A DNA stretch of 64,000 nucleotides from Flavobacterium cupriresistens (GCF_020911925.1 NZ_CP087134.1:372001-436000); one strand, 5' to 3'. Shown: positions 1 to 9,944, numbered from the stretch's first letter. Translations and numbers: made by a program. Notes: a model not told the origin generated them from the letters alone.

Positions 1-982
1 TTTCTAATTCACCATATAAATCTTTTACATCTTGTGAATTCTCTTTTTGCAATAATAGATTTGCAGTATCCGTGCAAACAAAAATAGTATTTTTCAATCC
101 TAAGAATGCTGTGTATTTATCAGTCCCAATTACCATATTTCCATTTTTATCTACAGCATGTCCTTTAGATACCAAATAGTCATAAACAGACTCAAATGAT
201 CCCAAATCGGACCATGAAAATGAAGCAGGAACTACTTTAATTTTTTTACTACGTTCCATTACCGCATAATCAATACTAATGGATGGAATTTCTAAAGACA
301 AATCCAAATCAAGTACTCCATTCTTACCCGATTCCCAAACTATCTTTGCTTTTTCATAAACATCAGGTTGAAATTGTTTTAGCTCATCTAAAAGAACCCC
401 TGCTTTAAAACAGAACATACCACTGTTCCATAAAAAATTACCTCTTGCTATAAAGTTTTTAGCTGTTGTTTCATTTGGTTTTTCACGAAATGAAATTACT
501 TTATCTCCATTAGATTCAATATAACCATATCCCGTTTCCGGTTTGGTTGGAATAATTCCGAATGTTACGATATAACCTTCATTTGCTTTTAAAATAGCTT
601 CATGTATGGCTTTATTATACTCTTCCATCTTATCAATAATATGATCTGAGGGCGTCACAATTAATACATCATCAGGATGAGATGCAAATGCCGCAAAAGC
701 AATAGCTGCAGCCGTATTTCTTGGGGTAGCTTCTACAATATTTAGAAATTCAGTCTGGGTCTTATCCATCACCTTACTGCTTAAGTGGTGATTATCAACA
801 TTACCTACCACCATAACTTTATTAGCCAAATGACTGTTTCTTTCTACTGTCATTTCAAATAAAGACTTCCCTTCAAATATCTCCAGATATTGTTTGGGTT
901 GGCTTTTTCGTGACAAAGGCCATAATCTGCTCCCAACTCCGCCAGTCAAAATTACATGTATGATTGAACTGCTTATTTCCAT
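1..982 (-). CDS. manC: Mannose-1-phosphate guanylyltransferase, cut at left edge
   Basis: The enzyme makes GDP-mannose from mannose-1-phosphate and GTP, supplying mannose- or fucose-derived sugars for surface polysaccharide. About 327 residues are visible from the ATG at 980-982. Residues 12-25 carry the nucleotidyltransferase signature with GGVGSRLWPLSR, and a GYGYIE stretch typical of the family lies in the middle. No stop codon occurs before the window edge, so the C-terminus is missing. Short flavobacterial forms without an isomerase domain are about this long, so probably only a short tail is lost (inference). It lies 31 nt downstream of the nucleotide-sugar dehydrogenase in the same orientation and is probably co-transcribed with it. 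Confidence 0.88.
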   Translation of the reverse strand, partial: MEISSSIIHVILTGGVGSRLWPLSRKSQPKQYLEIFEGKSLFEMTVERNSHLANKVMVVGNVDNHHLSSKVMDKTQTEFLNIVEATPRNTAAAIAFAAFASHPDDVLIVTPSDHIIDKMEEYNKAIHEAILKANEGYIVTFGIIPTKPETGYGYIESNGDKVISFREKPNETTAKNFIARGNFLWNSGMFCFKAGVLLDELKQFQPDVYEKAKIVWESGKNGVLDLDLSLEIPSISIDYAVMERSKKIKVVPASFSWSDLGSFESVYDYLVSKGHAVDKNGNMVIGTDKYTAFLGLKNTIFVCTDTANLLLQKENSQDVKDLYGELE

Positions 983-1013
983 TTTTTTAAAACTAAAAAA
1001 GAAACTTTATTTA

Positions 1014-2297
1014 CTACAACCTATTATCGGCTACAGTACCTAAAACTCCTTTTACATCATATACTAAACTATTTGATTTTTGCAAACCGGAAAAATCCAG
1101 TTTCAAAAATTCTTTGTGTGCGACACCTAAAACAATAGCATCAAATTTCTCCTTTGGAATTGAATCTACTGTTGTGAGCTTGTATTCTTTTCTAACCTCG
1201 TCAATACTTGCTAACGGGTCGTATATCGTTACCGCTATTCCATACTCTTTCAATGCTTTTATAACATCTACAATTTTAGTATTTCGAACGTCAGGGCAAT
1301 TTTCTTTAAATGTAATTCCAAGCATTAACAGATTGGCACCATTTACAGAAATCCCTTTTTTAATCATCAATTTAACCACTTGAGAAGCAATATACTCTCC
1401 CATGCTGTCATTTAAACGTCGTCCTGCCAAAATTATTTCAGGATGATACCCAAATTCCTGTGCTCGTTGTGCCAAGTAATATGGATCAACACCTATGCAA
1501 TGACCTCCAACCAAACCTGGTTTAAATGGTAAAAAATTCCATTTTGTGGCTGCTGCTGTCAGAACTTCTTGTGTATCAATATTCATTAAGTTGAATATCT
1601 TAGCTAATTCATTAACAAAAGCGATATTAATATCCCTTTGTGAGTTTTCTATCACTTTTGCGGCTTCTGCCACTTTTATGCTAGGGGCTAAATGAGTTCC
1701 TGCTGTAATAACAGATTTATATAGTGCATCAACTTTTAATCCAATTTCAGGAGTTGATCCTGAAGTTACTTTCAGAATTTTCTCAACCGTGTGTTCTTTA
1801 TCTCCGGGATTTATTCTTTCAGGTGAATATCCTGCAAAAAAATCCTCATTAAATTTCAAACCTGAAACATTTTCCAACACAGGTACACATTGTTCTTCTG
1901 TAACGCCTGGATAAACCGTCGATTCATAAATAACAATATCTCCTTTTTTCAGTATTTTACCAACAGATTCACTCGATTTATACAATGGGGTTAAATCCGG
2001 ACGGTTATTTTTATCAACTGGTGTTGGAACTGTTATTATAAAGTAATTACAATCTGCGATGTCCGTCAAAGAGGTAGTGCAGTACAGTCCAATTTCAACA
2101 TTAGGATTATCTACCAATACTTTCTGCAAAGTAACATCATCCACTTCCAGTGTAGTATCAAATCCTGATTTTAAAGAATCTACTCTTGATGTATTAATAT
2201 CAAAACCGATAACAGCATACTTGGTGGCAAACAACCTTGCTAAAGGTAGTCCGACATAGCCCAGACCGATAACCGCTATTTTTATATTCTCATTCAA
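1014..2297 (-). CDS. Nucleotide-sugar dehydrogenase, UDP-N-acetylhexosamine 6-dehydrogenase type (TviB/WbpO/CapL-like)
   Basis: This is an NAD-dependent four-electron dehydrogenase that oxidises C6 of a UDP-sugar to a uronic acid. The Rossmann motif GLGYVG is at residues 11-16. The catalytic cysteine sits in GGHCIGVDPYY near residue 267. The C-terminal UDP-binding domain contains the GITFKENCPDVRNTK motif. At 427 residues it matches TviB/WbpO/CapL enzymes that make UDP-GalNAcA or UDP-GlcNAcA. A TviC/WbpP-like 4-epimerase is encoded at 4556-5539, which supports the UDP-GalNAcA route (inference). The gene has its own promoter (2394-2424) and a leader of about 90 nt. The exact substrate cannot be read from the sequence. 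Confidence 0.88.
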   Translation of the reverse strand: MNENIKIAVIGLGYVGLPLARLFATKYAVIGFDINTSRVDSLKSGFDTTLEVDDVTLQKVLVDNPNVEIGLYCTTSLTDIADCNYFIITVPTPVDKNNRPDLTPLYKSSESVGKILKKGDIVIYESTVYPGVTEEQCVPVLENVSGLKFNEDFFAGYSPERINPGDKEHTVEKILKVTSGSTPEIGLKVDALYKSVITAGTHLAPSIKVAEAAKVIENSQRDINIAFVNELAKIFNLMNIDTQEVLTAAATKWNFLPFKPGLVGGHCIGVDPYYLAQRAQEFGYHPEIILAGRRLNDSMGEYIASQVVKLMIKKGISVNGANLLMLGITFKENCPDVRNTKIVDVIKALKEYGIAVTIYDPLASIDEVRKEYKLTTVDSIPKEKFDAIVLGVAHKEFLKLDFSGLQKSNSLVYDVKGVLGTVADNRL

Positions 2298-2393
2298 ATT
2301 GTTTTCTTTTTATACGATTTAGTCCGTAAAATTCACGGCTACGCCGTTCCCTGTCACAGTAATCGACACAGAATTTGGAAAAATCATTTTTGG

Positions 2394-2424
2394 CAAATAT
2401 AACACATTAAGTCAATTAATTCAA
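2394..2424 (-). promoter_or_regulatory. Flavobacterial promoter for the nucleotide-sugar dehydrogenase
   Basis: On the minus strand TTG (2422-2424) is followed after 20 nt by TATATTTG (2394-2401). This matches the flavobacterial consensus TTG-N17-23-TANNTTTG exactly. Transcription would begin near 2387, leaving a leader of about 90 nt before the start codon at 2297. The leader contains a small hairpin, ACGGC/GCCGT, at about 2335-2347. The promoter lies just downstream of the terminator that follows the antiterminator gene. Confidence 0.65.
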
Positions 2425-2503
2425 TACGTTTTTTTGCAGACTTAAAAACAAAAAAACCTATAAACACAAACCTTTACAAATCAAAGCTGTGCCATTTTAT
2501 TTG

Positions 2504-2548
2504 CAAAAAAAAAGAGAATGAAAAACACCAAAAACGAATTTCACTCTC
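2504..2548 (-). terminator. Intrinsic terminator after the UpxY-type antiterminator gene
   Basis: GAGAATGAAA (2514-2523) pairs with TTTCACTCTC (2539-2548) with one mismatch. On the minus strand the stem is followed by ten Ts (2504-2513). It sits 37 nt after the stop codon of the gene at 2585-3049. It separates that gene from the promoter of the next one. Confidence 0.65.
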
Positions 2549-2584
2549 AATTAATTTATATTTTAATTTCGTAAACAAAATATA

Positions 2585-3049
2585 CTACTTGTACTTAATT
2601 TTCAAAACACAACCTAAAGATTCCAATACCAAAATATAATGGGTATTAGAAATTTCCTGAACAATTGCATTTTGACTACTGAAAACCCCGGATTCAAGTT
2701 TTATGCGATCTCCAACTTGAAATGCCGTTACCGAAACATCGCTTACATTTGAATCCGAAAGACCCTTTTTTATTATAGCTATTTCTTCGTCTTTAACAAT
2801 TGCCGGCTTTCCAAGCCAAAACAAATAGCGAATTACACCAGCGACCTGAAAAACAGCATTTCGATCCATATCTAGTAATTGAACAAATACATAGGAATTA
2901 AAAAGAGGCCCTTCAATTTTTTTCTTTCTATCCGACCATTGCTTTATCTGAGTAATTACCGGACAATAACATTCGATTCCGATTTGATTTAGCCGCTCTG
3001 CAACCTTCTTTTCCCATTTGGGCTTAGTATAAACTACGTACCAATTCAT
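2585..3049 (-). CDS. UpxY-family transcription antiterminator (NusG/RfaH-like)
   Basis: This 154-residue protein has the NusG N-terminal fold seen in specialised NusG paralogs: it opens with WYVVYTKPKWEKKVAERL, then SDRKKKIEGPLFNSYVFVQL, then VIRYLFWLGKPAIV. The C-terminal third (about 105-154) is a KOW-like domain. In Bacteroides, UpxY proteins bind RNA polymerase on the leader of the capsule operon that encodes them and prevent early termination. Here it lies inside the exopolysaccharide locus, 83 nt after ugd, and a terminator follows it. Its likely targets are the local polysaccharide transcripts (inference). In Bacteroides capsule loci this gene is normally first in the operon, so its internal position here is unusual. 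Confidence 0.85.
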   Translation of the reverse strand: MNWYVVYTKPKWEKKVAERLNQIGIECYCPVITQIKQWSDRKKKIEGPLFNSYVFVQLLDMDRNAVFQVAGVIRYLFWLGKPAIVKDEEIAIIKKGLSDSNVSDVSVTAFQVGDRIKLESGVFSSQNAIVQEISNTHYILVLESLGCVLKIKYK

Positions 3050-3132
3050 ATCTCTTTTATAATGAAATAAAATTTTTAATTCTATCGCTTTATTCGCTTT
3101 CTGCTAAATTTTAAATCAAGACTAATAATCGA

Positions 3133-4524
3133 CTATGAACCAATTCCGTTATAAACAAACCCAATAGACTCTAACTCTTGTGCATTTAATATATTTCTAC
3201 CATCAAAGACGAATGCAGGTTTGTGCATTGCATCATAAATTTTTTGCCAATCGTATGTTGTAAATTCATCCCATTCGGTAAGAATTGCAATCGCATGGGC
3301 GTCTTTGCAGGCATCATAAGGATTATCAAACGTTAAAACAGCCTTATTATTTTCTTCAACTGTTCTTGTTTCTAAATAATTTAAATCCGCCAGCATTTTA
3401 GTTCTTGAAACTTTAGGATCGTAAACAGCAATTTTTGCCTGTTCGTTAATCAAATCATCAGCTACATATATTGCTGCAGACTCACGGGTATCGTTTGTAT
3501 CTTTTTTGAATGCCCAGCCCAAAAAGGTAATTTTCTTATCAGCAACCGTATTGTATAAAGTCTGAACGATCTTATTTGAAAATCTTCGCTTCTGATGATC
3601 ATTCATAATAATAACCTGTTCCCAGTAGTCCGCCACTTCATTCAATCCGTATGTTTTTGCAATATAAACTAAATTCAAAATATCCTTTTGAAAGCAAGAT
3701 CCACCAAAACCAACGGAAGCTTTTAAAAATTTTGATCCAATTCTACTGTCCATTCCTATCGCTCTTGCCACCTCGTTTACATCAGCACCTGTTTTTTCAC
3801 AAAGTTCAGACATTGCATTTATAGATGAAATACGTTGCGCTAAAAAGGCATTCGCTGTAAGTTTAGACAATTCTGAAGACCAAACATTTGTAGTCAGAAT
3901 TTTATCCTCACTAACCCAGTTGGCATATACATCTACCAAAGCCTTAATAGCCACTTCCCCTTCAGGAGTAGTATCGCCACCAATTAAAATTCGATCCGGA
4001 TTTAATAAATCTGTAACAGCAGTTCCTTCTGCTAAAAATTCAGGATTGGATAAGATCTGAAATTGAACTCCATTTCCGGTATTATCTAAAATACTTTTTA
4101 TGGCTTCTGCAGTACGTACCGGTAAAGTCGATTTCTCAACTACGATTTTATTTTCTTTTGCCACTTTTGCAATCTGTCTGGCGCATAATTCAATATATTT
4201 CAAATCAGCTGCCATACCTTTTCCTTTTCCGTAGGTTTTTGTTGGCGTATTTACTGATATAAAAATCACCTGAGCTTCATCAATCGCTTTTTCTACTTCA
4301 GTTGAAAAGAAAAGGTTTCTTCCTCTTGCCTCCGCTACAATTTCGGAAAGTCCCGGTTCGTAAATCGGAATATTATCGGTATTTGGATCGTTCCAATCTT
4401 TAATTCTTTGTTCGTTCAAATCAACAACAGTCACTTGAATATGTGGACATTTTTGAGCAATTACTGCCATCGTCGGACCTCCAACATAACCTGCACCAAT
4501 GCAACAAATTTTTGTTACTTCCAT
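3133..4524 (-). CDS. ugd: UDP-glucose 6-dehydrogenase
   Basis: The enzyme oxidises UDP-glucose to UDP-glucuronate using two NAD+. The NAD-binding motif GAGYVGG is at residues 10-16. The catalytic cysteine is Cys277 within [23 protein letters not shown] marks the C-terminal UDP-binding domain. At 463 residues with IYEPGL and [12 protein letters not shown] segments, it resembles the long, animal-type UGDH class rather than the shorter bacterial class; human UGDH uses Cys276. It follows the epimerase gene after 31 nt and precedes the antiterminator. It supplies glucuronic acid, or sugars derived from it, to the exopolysaccharide. Confidence 0.93.
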   Translation of the reverse strand: MEVTKICCIGAGYVGGPTMAVIAQKCPHIQVTVVDLNEQRIKDWNDPNTDNIPIYEPGLSEIVAEARGRNLFFSTEVEKAIDEAQVIFISVNTPTKTYGKGKGMAADLKYIELCARQIAKVAKENKIVVEKSTLPVRTAEAIKSILDNTGNGVQFQILSNPEFLAEGTAVTDLLNPDRILIGGDTTPEGEVAIKALVDVYANWVSEDKILTTNVWSSELSKLTANAFLAQRISSINAMSELCEKTGADVNEVARAIGMDSRIGSKFLKASVGFGGSCFQKDILNLVYIAKTYGLNEVADYWEQVIIMNDHQKRRFSNKIVQTLYNTVADKKITFLGWAFKKDTNDTRESAAIYVADDLINEQAKIAVYDPKVSRTKMLADLNYLETRTVEENNKAVLTFDNPYDACKDAHAIAILTEWDEFTTYDWQKIYDAMHKPAFVFDGRNILNAQELESIGFVYNGIGS

Positions 4525-4555
4525 TTAATTTAATTTAATATCTTAATCTTTGACT

Positions 4556-5539
4556 TTATTTCAAATTGCTCCAGTACCAGCTGACAGCTTCTTTTAATCC
4601 TTCTTGTAATGAATATTTCGGATCATATCCCAGCATTTTTTTGGCTTTAGCAATACTAGCTAACGAATGCGGAATATCTCCTGCTCTATTTTGACCGTAA
4701 ACAACTTCTACATCAGCAATTTTTGAATCCAATTCACTTAAGTATTTTTTCAAATATCCTGTCAAGTCATTCAAAGTATTCCGATCTCCAAATGCCGTAT
4801 TGTAAACTGTATTTACAGCTTCCGAATTTTGACTTAACATCGCCAATTCGTTCATCTGAATCACATTGTCAATATAAGTGAAATCGCGTGAATAATTCCC
4901 GTCACCATTGATAACCGGACTTTCATAATTCATAAACTGCATCACAAACTTAGGAATTACGGCTGCATAGGCACCATTTGGGTCTTGTTTTCGTCCAAAA
5001 ACATTAAAATAGCGCAATCCAATCGTTTCCAGACCGTAGGTTTTACTGAAAATTTCAGCATATAATTCGTTTACATATTTTGTAATAGCGTATGGAGACA
5101 AGGGTTTACCGATAACCTCTTCTACTTTTGGCAATCCTTCAGAATCTCCATAGGTAGAGGAACTTGCTGCATATATAAATCGCTTTACTTTAGCATCACG
5201 GGACGCTGTCAACATATTTAAAAAACCCGACACATTAACATCGTTAGTAGTTATCGGATCGTTTATAGATCTTGGAACAGAACCTAGAGCGGCCTGATGC
5301 AAAACATAATCAACTCCGTCAACTGCAGCGACGCAATCGGCCATGGTGCGAATATCACCCTCAATCAATTTAAAATTGGGGTTCTCCATACAATCTTTCA
5401 GATTATGGCGATGTCCTGTCGCAAAGTTATCTAAACAAACCACCTTGTGACCTAATTTTAAAAAGTGCTCACATAAATTTGAACCAATAAAACCAGCACC
5501 TCCTGTAATTAAAATTTTGTATTGAGCCGATACTTCCAT
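4556..5539 (-). CDS. NAD-dependent epimerase, UDP-GlcNAc 4-epimerase type (TviC/WbpP-like)
   Basis: This extended short-chain dehydrogenase/reductase interconverts UDP-GlcNAc and UDP-GalNAc (or their uronates) at C4. It has the TGGAGFIGSN dinucleotide motif near residue 12, a serine cluster AASSSTYGD, and the catalytic YAITK. The NVFGRKQDPNGAYAAVIPKF segment is typical of WbpP/TviC epimerases. An in-frame TTG at 5546-5548 would add three residues, but the ATG at 5537-5539 is preferred and gives 327 residues. The gene starts about 10 nt after the wzc-like stop codon, so translation is probably coupled within the operon. Substrate is inferred from similarity. Confidence 0.87.
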   Translation of the reverse strand: MEVSAQYKILITGGAGFIGSNLCEHFLKLGHKVVCLDNFATGHRHNLKDCMENPNFKLIEGDIRTMADCVAAVDGVDYVLHQAALGSVPRSINDPITTNDVNVSGFLNMLTASRDAKVKRFIYAASSSTYGDSEGLPKVEEVIGKPLSPYAITKYVNELYAEIFSKTYGLETIGLRYFNVFGRKQDPNGAYAAVIPKFVMQFMNYESPVINGDGNYSRDFTYIDNVIQMNELAMLSQNSEAVNTVYNTAFGDRNTLNDLTGYLKKYLSELDSKIADVEVVYGQNRAGDIPHSLASIAKAKKMLGYDPKYSLQEGLKEAVSWYWSNLK

Positions 5540-5549
5540 ATGCTTCAAA

Positions 5550-7985
5550 TTATTTTTTATTGAATTTGTTTAAAAGAGATTTCACAACACCTTCCTTTTC
5601 TCTTTCTTCATAATAGCCGTTAGAATAGGCACCATATCCGTACCCGGAACCATACTTGGCTTTATTTTCATATCCATTTAAAACGATACTTGCATTGTTA
5701 AGCTCTCCTCTTTTCACTCTGTTATTCAACAACGTGATCATATCTTTTTTGGTATAGTTCTGCCTTACAATATATAAAGTAACATCAGCATACTGAGCCA
5801 ACTCTAAAGCATCAGAAACTAAACCAACGGGAGGCGTATCTAAAATAATATAATCGTATTCTTGCTTTAACTCATCTATTAACTCTTTCATCGCTTCACT
5901 TAAAATAAGTTCGGAAGGATTAGGAGGGATTGGGCCTGACAAAATAACATCAAGATTTGGTATCTGTGTTGGATTTGTTATTTCACTTAAACTTTTTTGT
6001 TTAATCAAATAATTAACTACACCCACATTCTTAGTCAAATTAAATTCATCAGCCAACCTCGGTTTTCTCAAATCCAAACCGACAATCACCGTTTTCTTTT
6101 CACTTAAAGCAAAAACTGTCGCAATGTTTATGGAGCAAAATGTTTTTCCTTCACCACTTACCGACGAAGTAATCATTAATGTTTTTGCTCCGCTAACACG
6201 TTGTTTTTTATACAAAAACTGTAGCGAAGAACGAACAGCCCTAAAAGATTCTGAAAGCGCCGATTTTGGTCTGTCAAAAACCGCCAAGCTCATATTTTCT
6301 TTATCAACCCCAATAACCCCAATAAGGGGAATCTGCGTTAATTTACTTATGTCCTCAACATTCTGAATTGAATTATTAACGAAGAAAATCACAAAAACAA
6401 ACAACAAAGGAACCAACATCCCCAGAAACAAAGCCAAAACATAATTGGCAGAAGTTTTAGGCCCTACCAGATCTCCACCTATATCTTTTGCAGGATCAAT
6501 AAAATGAATGTCTGATAAATTAGATGCTTTTACAATTTCTGCTTCATTTCGTTTTTGTAGAAACTCCGTATAAATATTATCATTTAAATCGTACTTTCTC
6601 TTAATCTTCAACAACTCCTGTTGTTCTTCGGGAAGTCGTTTAACCGTACTTTCTGCCTGACCAATTTTAGCATTTATCATTGACAGGTCATACAACAAAG
6701 ATGATTTTGCACTTGTAATATTTTCCAACAAAACACCTTTAACAGCATTCATTTGATTATCAAAATCCTTGAAAATCTTATCACTTTTTACCGCATACGC
6801 CATTTCTGACCTTTGTGCAGAGAGCGCGATAAGTTTTGAAACATTCGTAATAATATTCGGGTCCTCAATTCCTGCAACAGACGGAGCAGGCAAACGAGAG
6901 TAATCTACACTATTATTTAGATATGTTTTTAAAGAATTATAATAAGCTATTTTTCTGGAAATCAAATCTCTCTCAACATCGAAATCCATTATTTTATCCG
7001 AAAACTTAACACCTCCGCCTTCAATTTCGTAGATATTCTTGTCCTTTCTGAACGTTTTTAGCTCGTTGCCGTTTTCTTTCAACTGAGACTCCATCGCAAC
7101 AAGAGTACTATCTATAAATCGGATCGTGTTGTTTGCAAATTGATTTTTACCATCAAGCTGAATTTTAATCAACATCCTTACTGTTGAGTTCAAATAATCA
7201 ACCATCCTGGCTTTGTTCGTACCCTGCAACGACAAAGTTAACAGCGAACCTCCTTTGTCATCAGAAGTAACATTTATACCTCTGTAATTAGACACTGTAC
7301 CGTCAAAATCATTAAATCTAACGAAGTACTCATTTCCTTTATAGAGCCCCGGATTATCATTTATTTGCAATTTCCAATTTAGGAAAGGAAGCGAAACTTG
7401 TTCTCCGACTTTATATCTTTTAACAAACTCCACAGGCTGAACCGCCGTATTAGCATAAGAATTAGTCGAATAATTTAATACCGAAACAGAATTATTTTCA
7501 AATAAAATTCTGATTTCATATACATTTTCACTTATAAATTTAACTCCGATAAGAGTATTGGCAAGCTGTCCTTTTGATTTATCAATATTCAAATAAAAAG
7601 GTACTTCACCATAAGAATCGACCAAATTGTATTTCCCTTGCGAAAGATAATCGATATAAAACTGCAATTTATCAACCACCAATTCATTATGTGATCTTGA
7701 CTTCAAGATGGTAGAAATTCCATTTACCTGATCAGAAATCCCACCCCAATTAAAAACCAAACTGGTATTTGAAGTAAAAAACGGATTGCTTTCTTCTTTA
7801 ATAGAAATCATGGTTTGCATGGCGTAAATTTTTTCTTTACGAATATTTACCTGATGGGCTATTGCAAACGCAATTATTAAACTCACCAGAAACCACTTCC
7901 AATAACTTACAATTTTTAATAAAAGTCCTTTAAAATCAAAATTCGAATGATTCTCAAAAATCGAAAAATCTTTTATATCTAACAT
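5550..7985 (-). CDS. Polysaccharide co-polymerase / tyrosine autokinase (Wzc type)
   Basis: This inner-membrane protein controls chain length and export of exopolysaccharide. It has a Wzz domain between two membrane segments (about 29-46 and 515-536), with a long coiled-coil periplasmic region between them. The cytoplasmic BY-kinase domain has Walker A TSSVSGEGKT (about 605), Walker A' GLDLRKPRL, and Walker B IILDTPPVG (about 710). A tyrosine-rich tail at about 778-796 (YGSGYGYGAYSNGYY) provides the autophosphorylation cluster. The fusion of Wzz and kinase in 811 residues is the usual Gram-negative arrangement. It lies 15 nt downstream of the Wza-type gene, its export partner. Confidence 0.93.
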   Translation of the reverse strand: MLDIKDFSIFENHSNFDFKGLLLKIVSYWKWFLVSLIIAFAIAHQVNIRKEKIYAMQTMISIKEESNPFFTSNTSLVFNWGGISDQVNGISTILKSRSHNELVVDKLQFYIDYLSQGKYNLVDSYGEVPFYLNIDKSKGQLANTLIGVKFISENVYEIRILFENNSVSVLNYSTNSYANTAVQPVEFVKRYKVGEQVSLPFLNWKLQINDNPGLYKGNEYFVRFNDFDGTVSNYRGINVTSDDKGGSLLTLSLQGTNKARMVDYLNSTVRMLIKIQLDGKNQFANNTIRFIDSTLVAMESQLKENGNELKTFRKDKNIYEIEGGGVKFSDKIMDFDVERDLISRKIAYYNSLKTYLNNSVDYSRLPAPSVAGIEDPNIITNVSKLIALSAQRSEMAYAVKSDKIFKDFDNQMNAVKGVLLENITSAKSSLLYDLSMINAKIGQAESTVKRLPEEQQELLKIKRKYDLNDNIYTEFLQKRNEAEIVKASNLSDIHFIDPAKDIGGDLVGPKTSANYVLALFLGMLVPLLFVFVIFFVNNSIQNVEDISKLTQIPLIGVIGVDKENMSLAVFDRPKSALSESFRAVRSSLQFLYKKQRVSGAKTLMITSSVSGEGKTFCSINIATVFALSEKKTVIVGLDLRKPRLADEFNLTKNVGVVNYLIKQKSLSEITNPTQIPNLDVILSGPIPPNPSELILSEAMKELIDELKQEYDYIILDTPPVGLVSDALELAQYADVTLYIVRQNYTKKDMITLLNNRVKRGELNNASIVLNGYENKAKYGSGYGYGAYSNGYYEEREKEGVVKSLLNKFNKK

Positions 7986-8000
7986 CTTTTGACCTGAGTT

Positions 8001-8795
8001 TTAATTTTTAAGAATCAAATAAACTGTTGTTGCCAATGTCAACAAAGTAATAACAGTCCCTATAGACTGTATTCCTGTCTGCCCGGTCCCCCATGTTTTT
8101 TGCCTTAGTGGCTTTACATAAATATAATCGTTAGGCTGTAAGTAATAATAAGGAGATTTCATCACATTGGCATCGGTAAGATCAATATCATGCATCTGAA
8201 CTCCAGTTGGGGTCTGACGAATTACTGTTACTGCTTTTCTGTTTCCAACTGTTGTAATATCTCCTGCATTTGCAATAGCCTCCATAATATTTACATGTGG
8301 CTGAAACAATGTTTTAGTCCCTACATTTCCTACTTCACCATTTATCGTATATCTGAAACCCGCCAATTTTACTGTTACAAAAATATTGGCTTCACTTTTA
8401 AAATATTCTTCAAGTAATTTTTTTTCAATCATCACTCGTACTTCTTCAAGCGTATATCCAATAACATTTAGCTCTCCTAAAATTGGCATTCTTATATTTC
8501 CATGATCATCAACTGTAAAACCATCAAAATACAAAGCTCCTTCTGATTTCCCGGACGCCGCTGCAGCACCATCATTTTTATTAAAAATGGAAACTAATTT
8601 GGGATCTATTGCTTTAATATCAACACTTATAACATCATTCACCTGCAATCTGTAAGGTTTAGATTCAACGGCAGCAACAGTATTTTGTTCTCCCGAAGTA
8701 TTTTTATCCTGCAAATACACCAAATCTTTTACAGGAATACAAGATGTAAATACTGTACTAATTAATAGTAATATATAAAAACTTTTCTTTGTCAT
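8001..8795 (-). CDS. Polysaccharide export lipoprotein (Wza type, SLBB domain)
   Basis: This outer-membrane export protein forms the exit channel for exopolysaccharide with its Wzc-type partner. The N-terminus is a lipoprotein signal ending in the lipobox FTSC (Cys19). A Poly_export domain follows (YRLQVNDVISVDIKAIDP), then an SLBB domain (YTINGEVGNVGTKTL). A hydrophobic C-terminal segment, TVITLLTLATTVYLILKN, would be the final membrane helix. At 264 residues it is shorter than E. coli Wza, as usual in Bacteroidota. It is the first gene of the exopolysaccharide run and has a plausible promoter just upstream. Confidence 0.92.
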   Translation of the reverse strand: MTKKSFYILLLISTVFTSCIPVKDLVYLQDKNTSGEQNTVAAVESKPYRLQVNDVISVDIKAIDPKLVSIFNKNDGAAAASGKSEGALYFDGFTVDDHGNIRMPILGELNVIGYTLEEVRVMIEKKLLEEYFKSEANIFVTVKLAGFRYTINGEVGNVGTKTLFQPHVNIMEAIANAGDITTVGNRKAVTVIRQTPTGVQMHDIDLTDANVMKSPYYYLQPNDYIYVKPLRQKTWGTGQTGIQSIGTVITLLTLATTVYLILKN

Positions 8796-8812
8796 TATTA
8801 ATATTTTATCCG

Positions 8813-8840
8813 CAAATATAGCTTTTCCTTTAATCTTCAG
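8813..8840 (-). promoter_or_regulatory. Probable promoter of the exopolysaccharide operon
   Basis: On the minus strand CTG (8838-8840, one change from TTG) is followed after 17 nt by TATATTTG (8813-8820). The -7 box ends 17 nt before the start codon at 8795, leaving a leader of roughly ten bases. The -7 element is perfect and the -33 element is weak. Confidence 0.5.
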
Positions 8841-8866
8841 GAAATCTAGCTTTTTATTGACTCTAT

Positions 8867-9487
8867 TTAGTTGTTTTTGAAAGTTTTTTCGAACGGGACA
8901 CGGTGTAAAATACTTCTTCCAAGTGTAACTTCGTCTGCGTATTCTAATTCGTCTCCAACAGAAATCCCTCGTGCAATTGTAGAAACTATGATATCGTACC
9001 CTGATATTTGCTTGTAGATATAAAAATTCGTTGTATCACCCTCCATGGTTGAACTTAGTGCAAAAATAAGTTCTGTTACTTTCCCTGATTTTACTTTTTC
9101 TACCAAAGTTGTAATATTCAGCTGACTGGGTCCAACACCTTCAATCGGGGAAATTTTCCCTCCTAAAACATGATAAATCCCTTTGTACTGTCCCGTATTC
9201 TCAATAGCCATTACATCGCGAATATCTTCAACGACACAAATCAACTCATGGTTTCTTGCCACATTAGCACAAATTTCACAAACTTTAGTATCTGAAATAT
9301 TATGACAGCTTTTGCAAAATTTAATATCCTCTCGCATGTTTAACAATGCCTGAGATAAAAATCCTGTTTGTTCTTTAGGCTGTTTTAATAAATGCAAGAC
9401 CAAGCGCAATGCCGTACGTTTACCAATTCCCGGTAATTGTGACATTTCGTTGACTGCTTTTTCTATTAGTTTTGATGAAAATTCCAT
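8867..9487 (-). CDS. recR: Recombination mediator protein RecR
   Basis: RecR works with RecO and RecF to load RecA onto gapped DNA covered with SSB. The helix-hairpin-helix with [17 protein letters not shown] is at residues 18-34. A four-cysteine zinc finger follows (Cys58, Cys61, Cys70, Cys73). A Toprim domain comes next ([13 protein letters not shown]). The C-terminus ends in [14 protein letters not shown], a typical RecR tail. The length of 206 residues is usual for the family. A TANNTTTG-like box (TATTTTTG, 9493-9500) lies just upstream but without a convincing -33 element. Confidence 0.96.
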   Translation of the reverse strand: MEFSSKLIEKAVNEMSQLPGIGKRTALRLVLHLLKQPKEQTGFLSQALLNMREDIKFCKSCHNISDTKVCEICANVARNHELICVVEDIRDVMAIENTGQYKGIYHVLGGKISPIEGVGPSQLNITTLVEKVKSGKVTELIFALSSTMEGDTTNFYIYKQISGYDIIVSTIARGISVGDELEYADEVTLGRSILHRVPFEKTFKNN

Positions 9488-9561
9488 GACGACAAAAATA
9501 CTGTTTTTAATAATTTAGCGGCCTTGAGACACCAAAAATCAATCGGTATCGAAAAAGTGAA

Positions 9562-9927
9562 TTAATATTGATTTGTAGCTAATAAAACCAATGTACAAGC
9601 AACTTCTGCTTTAATATTATTCAGTTCCAATAATTGATACAACTCCGGATTCTCAGAACCAGGGTTGAAAATCACCCTCTTTGGTTGTGCTTCAACGATA
9701 TAATTATAATAATCACGCTGACGTGCCGGATTCAAATACAATGTAATAGTATCAATATTTTTAACAGGAATCGCTTTTGTATAAATTTTCACCCCGGCAA
9801 CTTCGCCTGTATTTTGACCTATTGCCAAAACGGTGTGTCCTTTTTCAACTAATGCATTTATAGCTCTAAAAGCATAACGCTCCGGTTTTGTAGTTGCTCC
9901 CAGAACTAAAGTTTTTTTATTTTTCAT
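9562..9927 (-). CDS. CoA-binding domain protein (YccU-like)
   Basis: This small single-domain protein has a Rossmann-like CoA-binding fold: the N-terminus KKTLVLGATTKPERYAF is followed by VEKGHTVLAIG. The family resembles the CoA-binding domain of succinyl-CoA synthetase, but its cellular role is not established. An upstream in-frame TTG at 9955-9957 would extend it, but a promoter box at 9945-9952 would overlap that start. One of the tandem ATGs at 9925-9930 is therefore preferred, giving about 121 residues. Confidence 0.82.
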   Translation of the reverse strand: MKNKKTLVLGATTKPERYAFRAINALVEKGHTVLAIGQNTGEVAGVKIYTKAIPVKNIDTITLYLNPARQRDYYNYIVEAQPKRVIFNPGSENPELYQLLELNNIKAEVACTLVLLATNQY

Positions 9928-9944
9928 CATTTTTAAATATCGTA

